Assembly: GCA_002084505.1 (NCBI GenBank)
Contig: NBLK01000002.1
Location: forward strand, 1-52,545
Source of the DNA: Rickettsiaceae bacterium 4572_127
GTDB taxonomy: Bacteria; Pseudomonadota; Alphaproteobacteria; Rs-D84; NBLK01
Reading direction: 5' to 3'
Length of the DNA: 52,545 bases
The notes beneath the pieces were generated by a model. The model had not been told where the DNA came from, did not search any database, and saw only the letters and a program-made list of their open reading frames with translations. The number at the start of each line of letters is the position of its first letter. Within the stretch, counting starts at the first letter, position 1. The position numbers and the translations under genes are program-made. This document shows, piece by piece, positions 24,430-32,666 of this stretch.

Positions 24430-24816
24430 ATGACAAAAGTTCCAACTAAACAGTCTATTTCTTGGCAAGCTACTCATTTTATGAGGGTTGTTAATTACAT
24501 AGATTCTAGTAAAAAAATTCTTGCTATGATATGTATTGAAAAAGATAAATCACTTGAAGACTATGAGCATTATGGATTTCTGATTGATATAATTGACCAT
24601 GCTCTTATAATTGGAGAAAAGGTTCTTTCTGCAGAAGATAAAATACTAAAACCACTAGGTGGTAGAAAAAAAATTGAAGACATATTAAAAAAACTAAAAT
24701 CTCTTAGAGAGAAAGACATTCACGCTGGCGACGAAGACATAACTATAGGACGATGGGACAATTTATCACCAGAACAATTAGCAAAAGAAATAGAAAAGAT
24801 TTCAAATGAAAATTAA
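24430..24816 (+). CDS. Unknown soluble protein coupled to a secretin-like lipoprotein
   Basis: 128 residues, helical, no signal peptide or membrane span; family not recognised. A possible helix-turn segment is YGFLIDIIDHALIIGEKVLS; the tail is acidic (DNLSPEQLAKEIEKISNEN). AAGGAGAATAAAAA precedes the ATG. Its end overlaps the lipoprotein gene by 11 bases, which indicates translational coupling. It may be a cytoplasmic partner of that envelope protein, inferred only from coupling. Confidence 0.65.
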   Translation: MTKVPTKQSISWQATHFMRVVNYIDSSKKILAMICIEKDKSLEDYEHYGFLIDIIDHALIIGEKVLSAEDKILKPLGGRKKIEDILKKLKSLREKDIHAGDEDITIGRWDNLSPEQLAKEIEKISNEN

Positions 24817-26092
24817 ACTTTTATCGATTTTATTATTTTTCGCTGTTTTTGGATGCTCATATTTTGAGTCTAAGAATGAGCCTATTCCAAAGGATGTTAT
24901 TTTAGACATTCAACACAAAGGAATTAAGACTGTTGATTCAGTTCCTATTTATCCCAAATTACCTCCGAAAACAGGTCGGCAGGCAAAGCTTTTCAGTCTA
25001 GATATTCCAATCCGATGCACTCTTGATGAAAATCGTCAGCACTTAGCTCGCACAGAACCTTTTGATCGTGATAAATTTTTACTAAGACCTGCTATTCGCG
25101 GTGATCAATTGCCTCCTTATAAAGTTAAAGCCTTTGAATCTGAAAAAAAACCATTAGACGAAGCCCTACGATGTCTTTTGAAAAATACTGAAATTCATGT
25201 TAATGCAGGCGAGGGATTTTATCCGACAGTTTCGATTCCTGAGACAGAAGGATTGCTTTCGCAGACCGTTAATATGCTGACTGAATTGGGAAATGTTTAT
25301 TATACTTATGATGAAAGAATAAAAACCTTAACTCTTCAACATGAAGTAAAATGGCGATTGGATGTTCCGCTTTCTGATGAACTTTTAGTTGGTGTTTTGG
25401 ACGCACTTCGTGGAGCAGGAATTAAAAATATAGTTGTTGATTGGGAAGATAGAGCGTTGTTATTTCGCGGAGATAAATTGATTGAAAAACGAGTTCGCGG
25501 AGTAGTGAATGAAATGTCGGCATCCCGAAACTGGATAGCCTATGATGCAACAGTTTATAGAATTTACCCGCATTCAGCAGATGGAATTCCTTGGATAAAT
25601 ATACTAAAATCTTTCGGGCGAAAGTCTGTTAAATCTTCGCATTTAGGACATATTGGACGGGCATTAGTAGTTTCTGCAGGGATAAATCGTGATTCGTTAA
25701 CTGATTTTATTGCCCCTTATGGAAAAGTCGTGCCTATCTCAGAAGGAACTTTTATTTCTCCTAATAAATGGCAGGGAAGATTTGATGTTGGACTTTGCTC
25801 TAAGGAAGATCGTTTAGAGACAGATTTAAGGATTCTAACACAGGCTACTTATAGAAAATATGATTTTGAAAAAGATCATATCGATGTTGAATTAGCTTTG
25901 AGAACTAAAAGTGGAGAAATTACTAATTTTGATTTACCGACTAGATTGAATGAAAATATTCTACTAATGGGGATTCCAACACATTACTTTATTAAGGGAG
26001 AATCTACTATTATCCCCCCACAAGCAGAGCTTATAGTTCTCCTAACCCCACGATTGATAAACATAGTGGACATGCGAATCATTGATGAGTGA
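24806..26092 (+). CDS. Secretin-like outer-membrane lipoprotein (PilN/BfpB-like)
   Basis: 428 residues with a lipoprotein signal (VFGCSYFE, Cys about residue 17). Middle segments resemble secretin N domains: PLDEALRCLLKNTEIHVN, VLDALRGAGIKNIVVDWEDR with ALLFRGDKLIEKRVRGVVNEM, then YDATVYRIYP. The end resembles the last strands of secretins: IDVELALRTKSGEITNF, PPQAELIVLLTPRLINI. It is shorter than typical secretins (about 500-700 residues), and no pilus or type II secretion gene is in the window. A reduced type IVb-pilus-type secretin or a secretin-derived lipoprotein is possible. Confidence 0.5.
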   Translation: MKIKLLSILLFFAVFGCSYFESKNEPIPKDVILDIQHKGIKTVDSVPIYPKLPPKTGRQAKLFSLDIPIRCTLDENRQHLARTEPFDRDKFLLRPAIRGDQLPPYKVKAFESEKKPLDEALRCLLKNTEIHVNAGEGFYPTVSIPETEGLLSQTVNMLTELGNVYYTYDERIKTLTLQHEVKWRLDVPLSDELLVGVLDALRGAGIKNIVVDWEDRALLFRGDKLIEKRVRGVVNEMSASRNWIAYDATVYRIYPHSADGIPWINILKSFGRKSVKSSHLGHIGRALVVSAGINRDSLTDFIAPYGKVVPISEGTFISPNKWQGRFDVGLCSKEDRLETDLRILTQATYRKYDFEKDHIDVELALRTKSGEITNFDLPTRLNENILLMGIPTHYFIKGESTIIPPQAELIVLLTPRLINIVDMRIIDE

Positions 26093-26728
26093 TAACTAAC
26101 ACAGACTCAATTTGCTAAATCTTTTTACCTCGCCCCTTGCGGGAGAGGTCGAGCGAAGCTCGGGTGAGGGGTATAAAAAAATGGCTCTGTTCCATCAGCT
26201 TTTCAAAAGAAAACCTTGTAAGCGACATATTGTGGAATATAGCCAAAAAAATGTCATTCCTGCGAAGGCAAGAATCTCACAATACAGAATTTTTCTTACT
26301 TTCTTGCTTATCACCCTCCCCTTGTGGGAGGGTTAATAACAGCTTTAGCTGTTTTGGGGAGGGGTAAAAATTACATTTCCATAAAATTTCAACCTCAAAA
26401 TCAAAAAAAACACCCCTCACCCTGTCCCTCTCCCGCAAGGGGAGAGGCGACGAAACACTTAATGCTTTCTTCTTTTTCTCACTGGTTTTTATGTTTTGGT
26501 TTTTTGTAGAAAATTTTTACTAACTATAAACCTAGTTTTATAGCCGTTGTTTAGTTTTAGGGGTTAGTGAGGTAATTTACCCCTCCCCAAAATATCTGAC
26601 GATATTTTGACCCTCCCACAAGGGGAGGGTGATAAGTAAGAAAAGAAAGCAAGAAAGAAAAGATTCTATTCGGTTAAATTCCCACCTTCGCAGGAATGAC
26701 AGACTTAATAATTCAATTCGGTGGGGGA
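26093..26728. repeat. Dense repeat field
   Basis: No gene is supported. In order: CCTCGCCCCTTGCGGG repeat (26128-26174), GTCATTCCTGCG repeat (26253-26278), CCTCCCC hairpin (26310-26369), the 235-base direct repeat (26341-26576) including a CTATAAACCTAG palindrome (about 26524-26544), an inverted CCTCCCC hairpin (26577-26633) and an inverted GTCATTCCTGCG repeat (about 26679-26700). Small open frames here only translate repeats. Confidence 0.85.
26341..26576. repeat. Long direct repeat, left copy
   Basis: It matches 28410-28651 over its length with scattered differences and small indels: TTTTGGGGAGGGGTAAAA, CATTTCCATAAAA, CACCCTGTCCCTCTCCCGCA, GAGGCGACGAAACACTT, TTCTCACTGGTTTTTATG, then CCTAGTTTTATAGCCGTTGT. 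The two copies read in the same direction, about 1.8 kb apart. The reading frames differ between copies, so the repeat is not coding. Confidence 0.85.
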
Positions 26729-27520
26729 TTATTTTTTAAGTTTTGGAAGAATGATCTCATTTTTAATATCCAGCAAATCTTGTTTATTTACAACAAAAAT
26801 TACTGCAAAAACACTCGCTAAAATCATAAGCGGAACATAACTAAGCAAAAGAGACAGCCAAACAATTTGAAGAGCAAAAGCTATATCACTAGCTTTTCTA
26901 TAAATCTCTTTTTGTCTTTCAGTCTTAATTAAAACAACTCTATAATAAAACATCATTACGGCAGTTCCTAAACCTAGTAAAAAAATAGCAATTGGCGATT
27001 CTGTCGTTATAAATAAAACTACAATACTTAGAATCAAAAACTTCAATCCGTAAAAAACATGACAAGGCATTAGAATTTTCAACTTAAATATCTTTCTAGC
27101 GGGAAACGACCCAACAACCGCAATCACGCTATGAAAAGCCAATAGACAGAAAATAATTTTTTCAAAATAAGTTAGCCCACCTGCCTCAGGCAACAGATAA
27201 TAAGAAGGCATTTCAATTATCATCATAGCAATTAAAAATAAACAGAATGAAATAATCCCTTTTACAGCTCTAATAGAAAAAATACCGGGGCGAATAATTG
27301 AAATATATCCTCCTAAAATCATAGCAACACCTACTGTAATCACAGTCGCCATCTGAACATTTTCTAGCCAAAATGCCCCTACAATTCCAACTGCAAACAA
27401 GACTGAGCTTAAAGTAAGTTGTAGTTTTTTTGTTAATTTTATTAAATCTAAATTAAGACTTGTGTATAAAAACCCCAAAATCCCAATTGTCATTAAAGCA
27501 TAAAAAATCATTCCTAACAT
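26729..27520 (-). CDS. Polytopic membrane protein, unknown
   Basis: 263 residues with about eight hydrophobic spans from the N-terminus (IFYALMTIGILGFLYTSL) to near the C-terminus (LLLSYVPLMILASVFAVIFVV), short loops and a short charged tail. No conserved motif is recognised. It shares its first base with the stop of the preceding small membrane protein, so the two probably act together. A transporter or channel pair is possible, but nothing in the sequence names a substrate. Confidence 0.7.
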   Translation of the reverse strand: MLGMIFYALMTIGILGFLYTSLNLDLIKLTKKLQLTLSSVLFAVGIVGAFWLENVQMATVITVGVAMILGGYISIIRPGIFSIRAVKGIISFCLFLIAMMIIEMPSYYLLPEAGGLTYFEKIIFCLLAFHSVIAVVGSFPARKIFKLKILMPCHVFYGLKFLILSIVVLFITTESPIAIFLLGLGTAVMMFYYRVVLIKTERQKEIYRKASDIAFALQIVWLSLLLSYVPLMILASVFAVIFVVNKQDLLDIKNEIILPKLKK

Positions 27521-27810
27521 TATTTATCTCCATTTTTTTTGAATAACAAAACGATTCTTCCTGTTGAAAAAAAGAATAGTAAAAATAAAATTGCCTTTGC
27601 TACCAAGCTGGTAAATAAGTTTTCTCCGTTAAAGAAAGTCCCTAAACTTAAAGATGCTACTAGAACTAATAATGTTAGCTCTATTAAAGTCTCTTTGTTT
27701 TTTTCTAAAATCTTCTTATAAAAAAAACACCCGAATACAAATGCACAAATCGCAAAAATTGTTAGAAATAAATTATGCGTTATCGCCGAATATAAAATTT
27801 CTTCTTCCAT
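27520..27810 (-). CDS. Small membrane protein, unknown, paired with the next gene
   Basis: 96 residues with three spans (about 12-30, 42-60, 66-84) and a basic tail (LLFKKNGDK). It is transcribed just before the 263-residue membrane protein with a one-base overlap. GGAAAAAAA precedes the ATG. Family unknown. The pair lies between two long direct repeats. Confidence 0.65.
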   Translation of the reverse strand: MEEEILYSAITHNLFLTIFAICAFVFGCFFYKKILEKNKETLIELTLLVLVASLSLGTFFNGENLFTSLVAKAILFLLFFFSTGRIVLLFKKNGDK

Positions 27811-27856
27811 TTTTTTTCCTCTTCATTTTTTAATAAAAATAATATACAATCCATAT

Positions 27857-28416
27857 ATGGAAAAAACAAGAACTTATTCGCTGGGAAATGGTCACCTTAA
27901 TTTCTATGATGCAAAACCGAAAATCCGCCCTGCTTTGGATTCTTTTTTACTTAGTAATTTATTGCCGAAAAATTTCAAAGGCTCTCTTTTAGAAGTTGGT
28001 TGTGGTATGGGGATTCCTGCTATTCTAATTGCCTGGAAAATCAAATAAATTTCAAGAACATCTCGATTGAGGATATAAAAAAAGACTTTGATGCTGTGAT
28101 TACTAATCCACCTTTTCATAAAGAAAGTTCTCCAAATTTAGAAAAAAACATTGCGCATCATGAACAAATTCCTCTTCAAAAATGGATTGAACTTTGTCTA
28201 AAACGAGTGCGAAACAATGGTTTTTTTGGAATAGTTATTCCAACTGCACGACTAACAGAAACATTGATTCAGCTGGAAAAAAACAACATGGGGAAAATTA
28301 TTATAACAACTTTTAGAGAAACAAAAAAACGAATTACTATCACCGCAATTAAAGATAATAAAACTCCACTGGAAATTATAAACCTGTCTCATAGCGATTA
28401 CCTCGCCCCAAAATAG
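27857..28416 (+). pseudogene. TrmN6-like tRNA adenine methyltransferase, broken
   Basis: The first part (27857-28048) encodes the start of a class I methyltransferase with motif I, LLEVGCGMGIPAILIA, then hits a stop. The second part continues in another frame (about 28033-28416) with FDAVITNPPFHKE, the N6-adenine NPPF/Y motif, and the C-terminal region VRNNGFFGIVIPTARLTE. Normal TrmN6 proteins have about 30-40 residues between motif I and the segment before NPP; most are missing here, so an internal deletion caused the frame change. The 3' end runs into a repeat that supplies the last residues (YLAPK) and the stop. Confidence 0.75.
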
Positions 28417-28651
28417 CTTTGTTATTTTGGGGAGGGGTAAAATCACATTTCCATAAAACCCTAACCTCAAAATCAAAAAAGATACCCCTCACCCTGTCCC
28501 TCTCCCGCAAGGGGAGAGGCGACGAAACACTTGATGCTTTTTTCTTTTTCTCACTGGTTTTTATGTTTTGGTTTTTTGTAGAAAACTTAAAACAATTTTT
28601 CTGCTAACTACAAACCTAGTTTTATAGCCGTTGTTTAGTTTTAGGGACTGG
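28410..28651. repeat. Long direct repeat, right copy
   Basis: This is the partner of 26341-26576, beginning in a half copy of the CCTCCCC hairpin (28402-28441) at the end of the broken methyltransferase. It has extra bases (AACTTAAAACAATTTTTCTG region) before the CTATAAACCTAG palindrome at about 28611. The remaining gap to 28673 holds nothing else. Confidence 0.85.
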
Positions 28652-28673
28652 GGGAGGTAAAAAAATCATTAAA

Positions 28674-29846
28674 TCAAATATAATTCTTTATTACATCCAA
28701 AGCCTTTGCTACTAAATTTTTTGTCTCCGCTTCGCTTTCAGGAGTTGTTTTTCTTATGCCTTGTTTTGTTAAAATTAGCCCATAAATAGCCGTTGAAATT
28801 ATATTTTCTCTATATGTTTTCTCTCGAAAAATCGTAACAGTTTTATTGATAAATATATTATTAACTAACTCCCTCACATACGGAATTTTAGCCCCTTGTC
28901 CTGTTAAAACAATTTCGTTTATTTCAAAAGATTTATTTTTAGAATTTATATAAACTCGAATCATTTCAAAAATTTCTTTTGTTCGACTATATGTAATCTC
29001 AGTTAATTTTAGCAATGGCTTTGTTTCAGAATTTACCTCTATATGTTTCAAATGATCCGTAGATAAAACCCAAGCCCTGCCGTGATTTTCTTTTAGTTTT
29101 TTCGCTTCTTCAAAATCTACATTAAGAATTTTTTGAATATCAGTTGTAATTAAATTAGCCCCTAAAAACAATGTCTCCAAAAGCATAGGCGAGCGATTTT
29201 TCCATAAAGCTAATTGCGTATATTTCTCCCCAAAATCAATTAAAATCACGCCTTCTTTTTTTTGTCTCACACTTAGTGGAAAGTTAGAAACTGCAATTTG
29301 CTGAGATATTATATTTTCCAGCTTTAAGTTTGCTCGCTTAAAATATCTTTCGTAATCTTCGTAATCTTTTTTTTGCATTGAAACTAAATGGAAAAATACC
29401 TTTATTTCGCTAGCAAACATCCCTTCTGGATTTTCCGTGATTCGCCCGTCTATTTCATATCTAATTGAAAAGATATGTAGAATTTTTTTTTCAGACGAGA
29501 GCTTTATGCTAGCTATAATTTCTTCAATATGTGTTTTTGTAATTGTTGTTTCTGAGTCAAACTTTTTCTCTACCATTTTCCACTCAGACAATGTTTTTAG
29601 CCCACTAATTGAAACTGTAATTGCTTCTATTGGTTTTTTTAGAAGATGATCAAATTCATCTTTAATTTCCAGAATAGTTTTTACAAAAATCTCAGCATTT
29701 GAAACTGTCCCTCTATCAAAACAATCCGCAGATTTAGAAATAAATTTCGTCGGCACAAAACCCTTGCTAGTTCTATCTACATTGATAGCAGTAATTCTTG
29801 AAGCCCCAAGTTCGATAAAAGTGTAATTATTCTCCATCTTCTTCAT
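28674..29846 (-). CDS. ftsA: FtsA-like divisome ATPase
   Basis: FtsA is the actin-like protein that tethers FtsZ to the membrane and recruits late division proteins. The 390-residue protein shows the FtsA pattern: N-terminal FIELGASRITAINVD, the SHS2/1C region (ISGLKTLSEWKMVEKK), phosphate-binding GVILIDFGEKYTQLALW, ETLFLGANLITTDIQKIL, and EIVLTGQGAKIPYVREL. The C-terminal NLVAKALDVIKNYI could be the membrane-binding helix. GAGGAAATTCAAA favours the ATG at 29846. It overlaps mreC by 20 bases; ftsZ and ftsQ are not adjacent, which is unusual. Confidence 0.85.
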   Translation of the reverse strand: MKKMENNYTFIELGASRITAINVDRTSKGFVPTKFISKSADCFDRGTVSNAEIFVKTILEIKDEFDHLLKKPIEAITVSISGLKTLSEWKMVEKKFDSETTITKTHIEEIIASIKLSSEKKILHIFSIRYEIDGRITENPEGMFASEIKVFFHLVSMQKKDYEDYERYFKRANLKLENIISQQIAVSNFPLSVRQKKEGVILIDFGEKYTQLALWKNRSPMLLETLFLGANLITTDIQKILNVDFEEAKKLKENHGRAWVLSTDHLKHIEVNSETKPLLKLTEITYSRTKEIFEMIRVYINSKNKSFEINEIVLTGQGAKIPYVRELVNNIFINKTVTIFREKTYRENIISTAIYGLILTKQGIRKTTPESEAETKNLVAKALDVIKNYI

Positions 29847-30705
29847 TTTGAATTTCCTCTTCCGCCTCAATCAACCTAGCAACGATTTTTAGCACTTGAA
29901 CAAACTCAATGTTTTTTAAAGATAAAAATGGAGTGATTTTTATAGGATTTTTTACAGAGCTTATTTTTCCAATTAATATATTATCTGGAAAAATATTCCC
30001 AAAATTTGAAGCAATAACAATCTCGTCTTTTTCTACTGCTACTTTATCTTCTGGATAAATTAAAATAGATTCATTTTCATTATCCCCAGTTAGAAAAAAT
30101 CTATGACGAGTTTTTGCCGTTACGACTGGGATTTTTATATTTGAATCTGTAATTAGCAAAACTCTAGATTTGTTTTCATAGACTTTTATAATCTGTCCTA
30201 ACAAATAACCATTAGCTAGAACTGGGCTGTCTTTTTTTATTCCCTGTTCTTTTCCAGCATTTATTAGTATTGATTTTGAAAAAGAAGAGGTGTTATCCAG
30301 CGAAATTTTAGCCGTGATAAATTCCTGTGAAATATCCTTAGCAAAAAATAATTGTTTTTTTAGAGCTTTATTGTTTTCATAAATTTTATGAGCTTTTAGA
30401 TTTTGCAATTCCAATTCTTCTATTTCTTTTTTTAACTTAAAGTTATCTTCGTGAACAGAATAAATTTCCTTTACAAAAACAATTTGATTTTTAATCCATT
30501 TTACAGGAGCAAAAGAAACCGAAGATACGCTTTCATAAATTACAATTGAACCTTCCGATATGTTGTCCGCTATTTTATTTCTTAGGGCTTTTTGTCCGCC
30601 TAAAAAACTTATAGCGAAAATAAAGAACATTAAAGCAATCCCCCATATCACTTTTTTATGAAATCTCTTTTTTTTTAACACCGAAGCTTTTTTTGAATTG
30701 AACAC
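29827..30705 (-). CDS. mreC: MreC, rod-shape determining protein
   Basis: MreC is the bitopic elongasome protein that stimulates PBP2/RodA. The 292-residue protein has a membrane span (about 19-38, VIWGIALMFFIFAISFLGG), a coiled coil (about 75-110, LKKEIEELELQNLKAHKIY) and the beta-barrel domain with NAGKEQGIKKDSPVLANGYLLGQIIKV and RVLLITDSNIKIPV. It normally lies next to mreB; here ftsA follows, so elongation and division genes are joined. The tail is acidic. Confidence 0.9.
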   Translation of the reverse strand: MFNSKKASVLKKKRFHKKVIWGIALMFFIFAISFLGGQKALRNKIADNISEGSIVIYESVSSVSFAPVKWIKNQIVFVKEIYSVHEDNFKLKKEIEELELQNLKAHKIYENNKALKKQLFFAKDISQEFITAKISLDNTSSFSKSILINAGKEQGIKKDSPVLANGYLLGQIIKVYENKSRVLLITDSNIKIPVVTAKTRHRFFLTGDNENESILIYPEDKVAVEKDEIVIASNFGNIFPDNILIGKISSVKNPIKITPFLSLKNIEFVQVLKIVARLIEAEEEIQNEEDGE

Positions 30706-30751
30706 TAAATTTCCTGTATTAATCTCGGTGAGATTCTTTTCTTCCTGTGTT

Positions 30752-32557
30752 TTATCTGTTATTACTATCTCTTATATATTTGTTTGCTTGTCTTTTTAGC
30801 TCCCTCAAACATCCATTCATATCCGTTTTTTTACTTAAATCTTTACTTGTCTCACAATATGCTTCAACTGGATATGATGAATTAAAGTACAGGTCTTCAA
30901 CTTTTTTAACATAACTAGAAACATCGGTTTTATCTCTAATCTTATTTAAGTATTCTTGAGCTTTGTTAGAAACACAAGTATCTAAGGCTCCTGCTGTAAA
31001 TCCTTGGCATGCATTTTCACCATTATCTGTTCTCTTTAACTCAATTCCTGAGTATAAATTACTAATATCGTCTAAAACAATTCTATTCATTTCATGTAGA
31101 ATTTTTAGATTTTTCATAGACGAATATACTGTATTTTTAATGTCGTCTAAATTTGTATCTGTATTCTTAAAATTATATGTTTTGGGAGCCGTAAAATCCA
31201 TAAAATTATTTATATCTAGGCGACTTACCGCAGAGCCAACTTTACTAATTCCATTATTTATAGATCCGAGTTTTTTTTGTAGCATCAATAGATAATCCCC
31301 GTCTTTTTGGTCTTTTCTAGCCTTTTTATATAATTTATTTGCACATGATCTAACATTTTTCAATTCCTTCAAAGCAACATTTCCTTTGTATCGAAGGCTT
31401 TTTAATCTAGGTGGTTTTTCAGAACATGAATCTATGTGATTCTCCACCCAAAGAGCTTTATATCGCCAAACTTGGTCTTTTTTACAAGTATTATCTGGAA
31501 CAGCAGCGTCGTCCCAACCCACTCCATCATGACTATCTTTACATTGTTTTGTAGTCTTCTTGTCAGGGACACAACATTGCAATCTAGCTTCTGTGGTATC
31601 GGTTGTTTCAGGCTGTGTGTTATCCTTATTGTAGTAAATAATATTACCAGCCTTATTTCTATCTTTCTCATGAATCGTCATCATTCCACCACCGTTAAAG
31701 TGATTACCTCCTCCAACATCTCCCCAATCCAGCGAATCAAATCCGCCTATGCTTTCGTCCTCTTCTTCAACATCTCCAATATCAGGAGAGCACTTAGCGT
31801 AATAAGTTGCATCTTCCATTTTAGTTTCTGCTGTTTTTAATAAATTTTCACATTCGGTTAGCTCATCCCAAGTATCTAGTTCTTTAACTTCTGGCTCTGC
31901 AGGTTGAGCGTTCTTTTCTGCCTCTGCCTGTGCTAATGCCTGTTGTTGCTGAGCCAACATAGCTTCTTGTTGAGCTAGTTGCTGAGCTTGAGCATCTAAT
32001 TGAGCTTGCATTTGAGGAGAAACCTGATTTTGTATAATTGTTTGAGGTGCTTGTGGTGCCGGAGCAGATATTCCTGTCGCTTCTGTTAAAATTTGAGAAA
32101 CTACACTTTGAAACAATCTTGGTGAACACGAATAAGGATAATATTTACCTGATTGTTCTAAGCATGAAACAGCTATCTCTTTAACTCTCTGCTCGTTTTC
32201 ACATTGTGATCTAGGTTGGCATATTTTATCTAAACAGGAATAAACTTTATCTTGGCATTGTGTTGAGTTCGGTCCAAGAGCCTTAAAACACTGTGGCATT
32301 AGATCTTGGCATTTTGGATCTTTAAATTTTCTTTTCTTAGCATTATAAGACCGCGAACATTCATCAAAATATCTTCCGCATAAAACCGTTAATTCACTTC
32401 TAGAAAAAGTAGATTTTCCTTGTGCTTGGGTGAGCCTTGTCCCCACTCCACGATTACCAGCACCTGATCTTTTAGTTCCTGCAAATGCACTAAATGAAAG
32501 CCCTATAATTAAAAAGGGTAAGATAATTCCAAATAATAATAATTTTCTATTTTTCAT
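30752..32557 (-). CDS. Cysteine-rich secreted protein, unknown
   Basis: 601 residues with a signal peptide (1-26, ending SAFA-GT). Regions in order: a Cys-rich part (about 55-150, ten Cys), a Gln/Ala coiled coil (about 175-220, MQAQLDAQAQQLAQQEAMLA), an acidic Gly/Asp part, a second Cys-bearing region and a helical C-terminal region. I count 22 cysteines, an even number, which suggests disulfides formed in the periplasm. I do not recognise the family. It is followed after 46 bases by mreC and ftsA, so an envelope or division role is possible by position only. AAAGGA precedes the ATG and a TGATATACT box lies just upstream. Confidence 0.75.
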   Translation of the reverse strand: MKNRKLLLFGIILPFLIIGLSFSAFAGTKRSGAGNRGVGTRLTQAQGKSTFSRSELTVLCGRYFDECSRSYNAKKRKFKDPKCQDLMPQCFKALGPNSTQCQDKVYSCLDKICQPRSQCENEQRVKEIAVSCLEQSGKYYPYSCSPRLFQSVVSQILTEATGISAPAPQAPQTIIQNQVSPQMQAQLDAQAQQLAQQEAMLAQQQQALAQAEAEKNAQPAEPEVKELDTWDELTECENLLKTAETKMEDATYYAKCSPDIGDVEEEDESIGGFDSLDWGDVGGGNHFNGGGMMTIHEKDRNKAGNIIYYNKDNTQPETTDTTEARLQCCVPDKKTTKQCKDSHDGVGWDDAAVPDNTCKKDQVWRYKALWVENHIDSCSEKPPRLKSLRYKGNVALKELKNVRSCANKLYKKARKDQKDGDYLLMLQKKLGSINNGISKVGSAVSRLDINNFMDFTAPKTYNFKNTDTNLDDIKNTVYSSMKNLKILHEMNRIVLDDISNLYSGIELKRTDNGENACQGFTAGALDTCVSNKAQEYLNKIRDKTDVSSYVKKVEDLYFNSSYPVEAYCETSKDLSKKTDMNGCLRELKRQANKYIRDSNNR

Positions 32558-32602
32558 TCCTTTTGTAGTATATCATAAAAATCAGTAGAAAAAAAGAATT
32601 AT

Positions 32603-32631
32603 TTGACTTAAAATATTCTTTTTGATACTCT
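32603..32631 (+). promoter_or_regulatory. Promoter of the tandem nucleotidyltransferase genes
   Basis: TTGACT (32603-32608), a 17-base spacer and TACTCT (32626-32631). The start point near 32638 lies downstream of a possible earlier start codon at 32622, which supports translation from 32667. Confidence 0.55.
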
Positions 32632-32666
32632 TAAAAAACTTTACAAAAGATAAAAAGGAAAAAATT

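Noticed and set aside
26324..26509. 61-codon frame in the left direct repeat (and a 62-codon frame in the right copy)
   Set aside because: The frames differ between the two copies of the same repeat, so the sequence is not under protein selection.
4155..28673. CRISPR-like arrays in the repeat fields
   Set aside because: The repeats are hairpins of different families with irregular spacing and no constant spacer length, and no cas gene is present.
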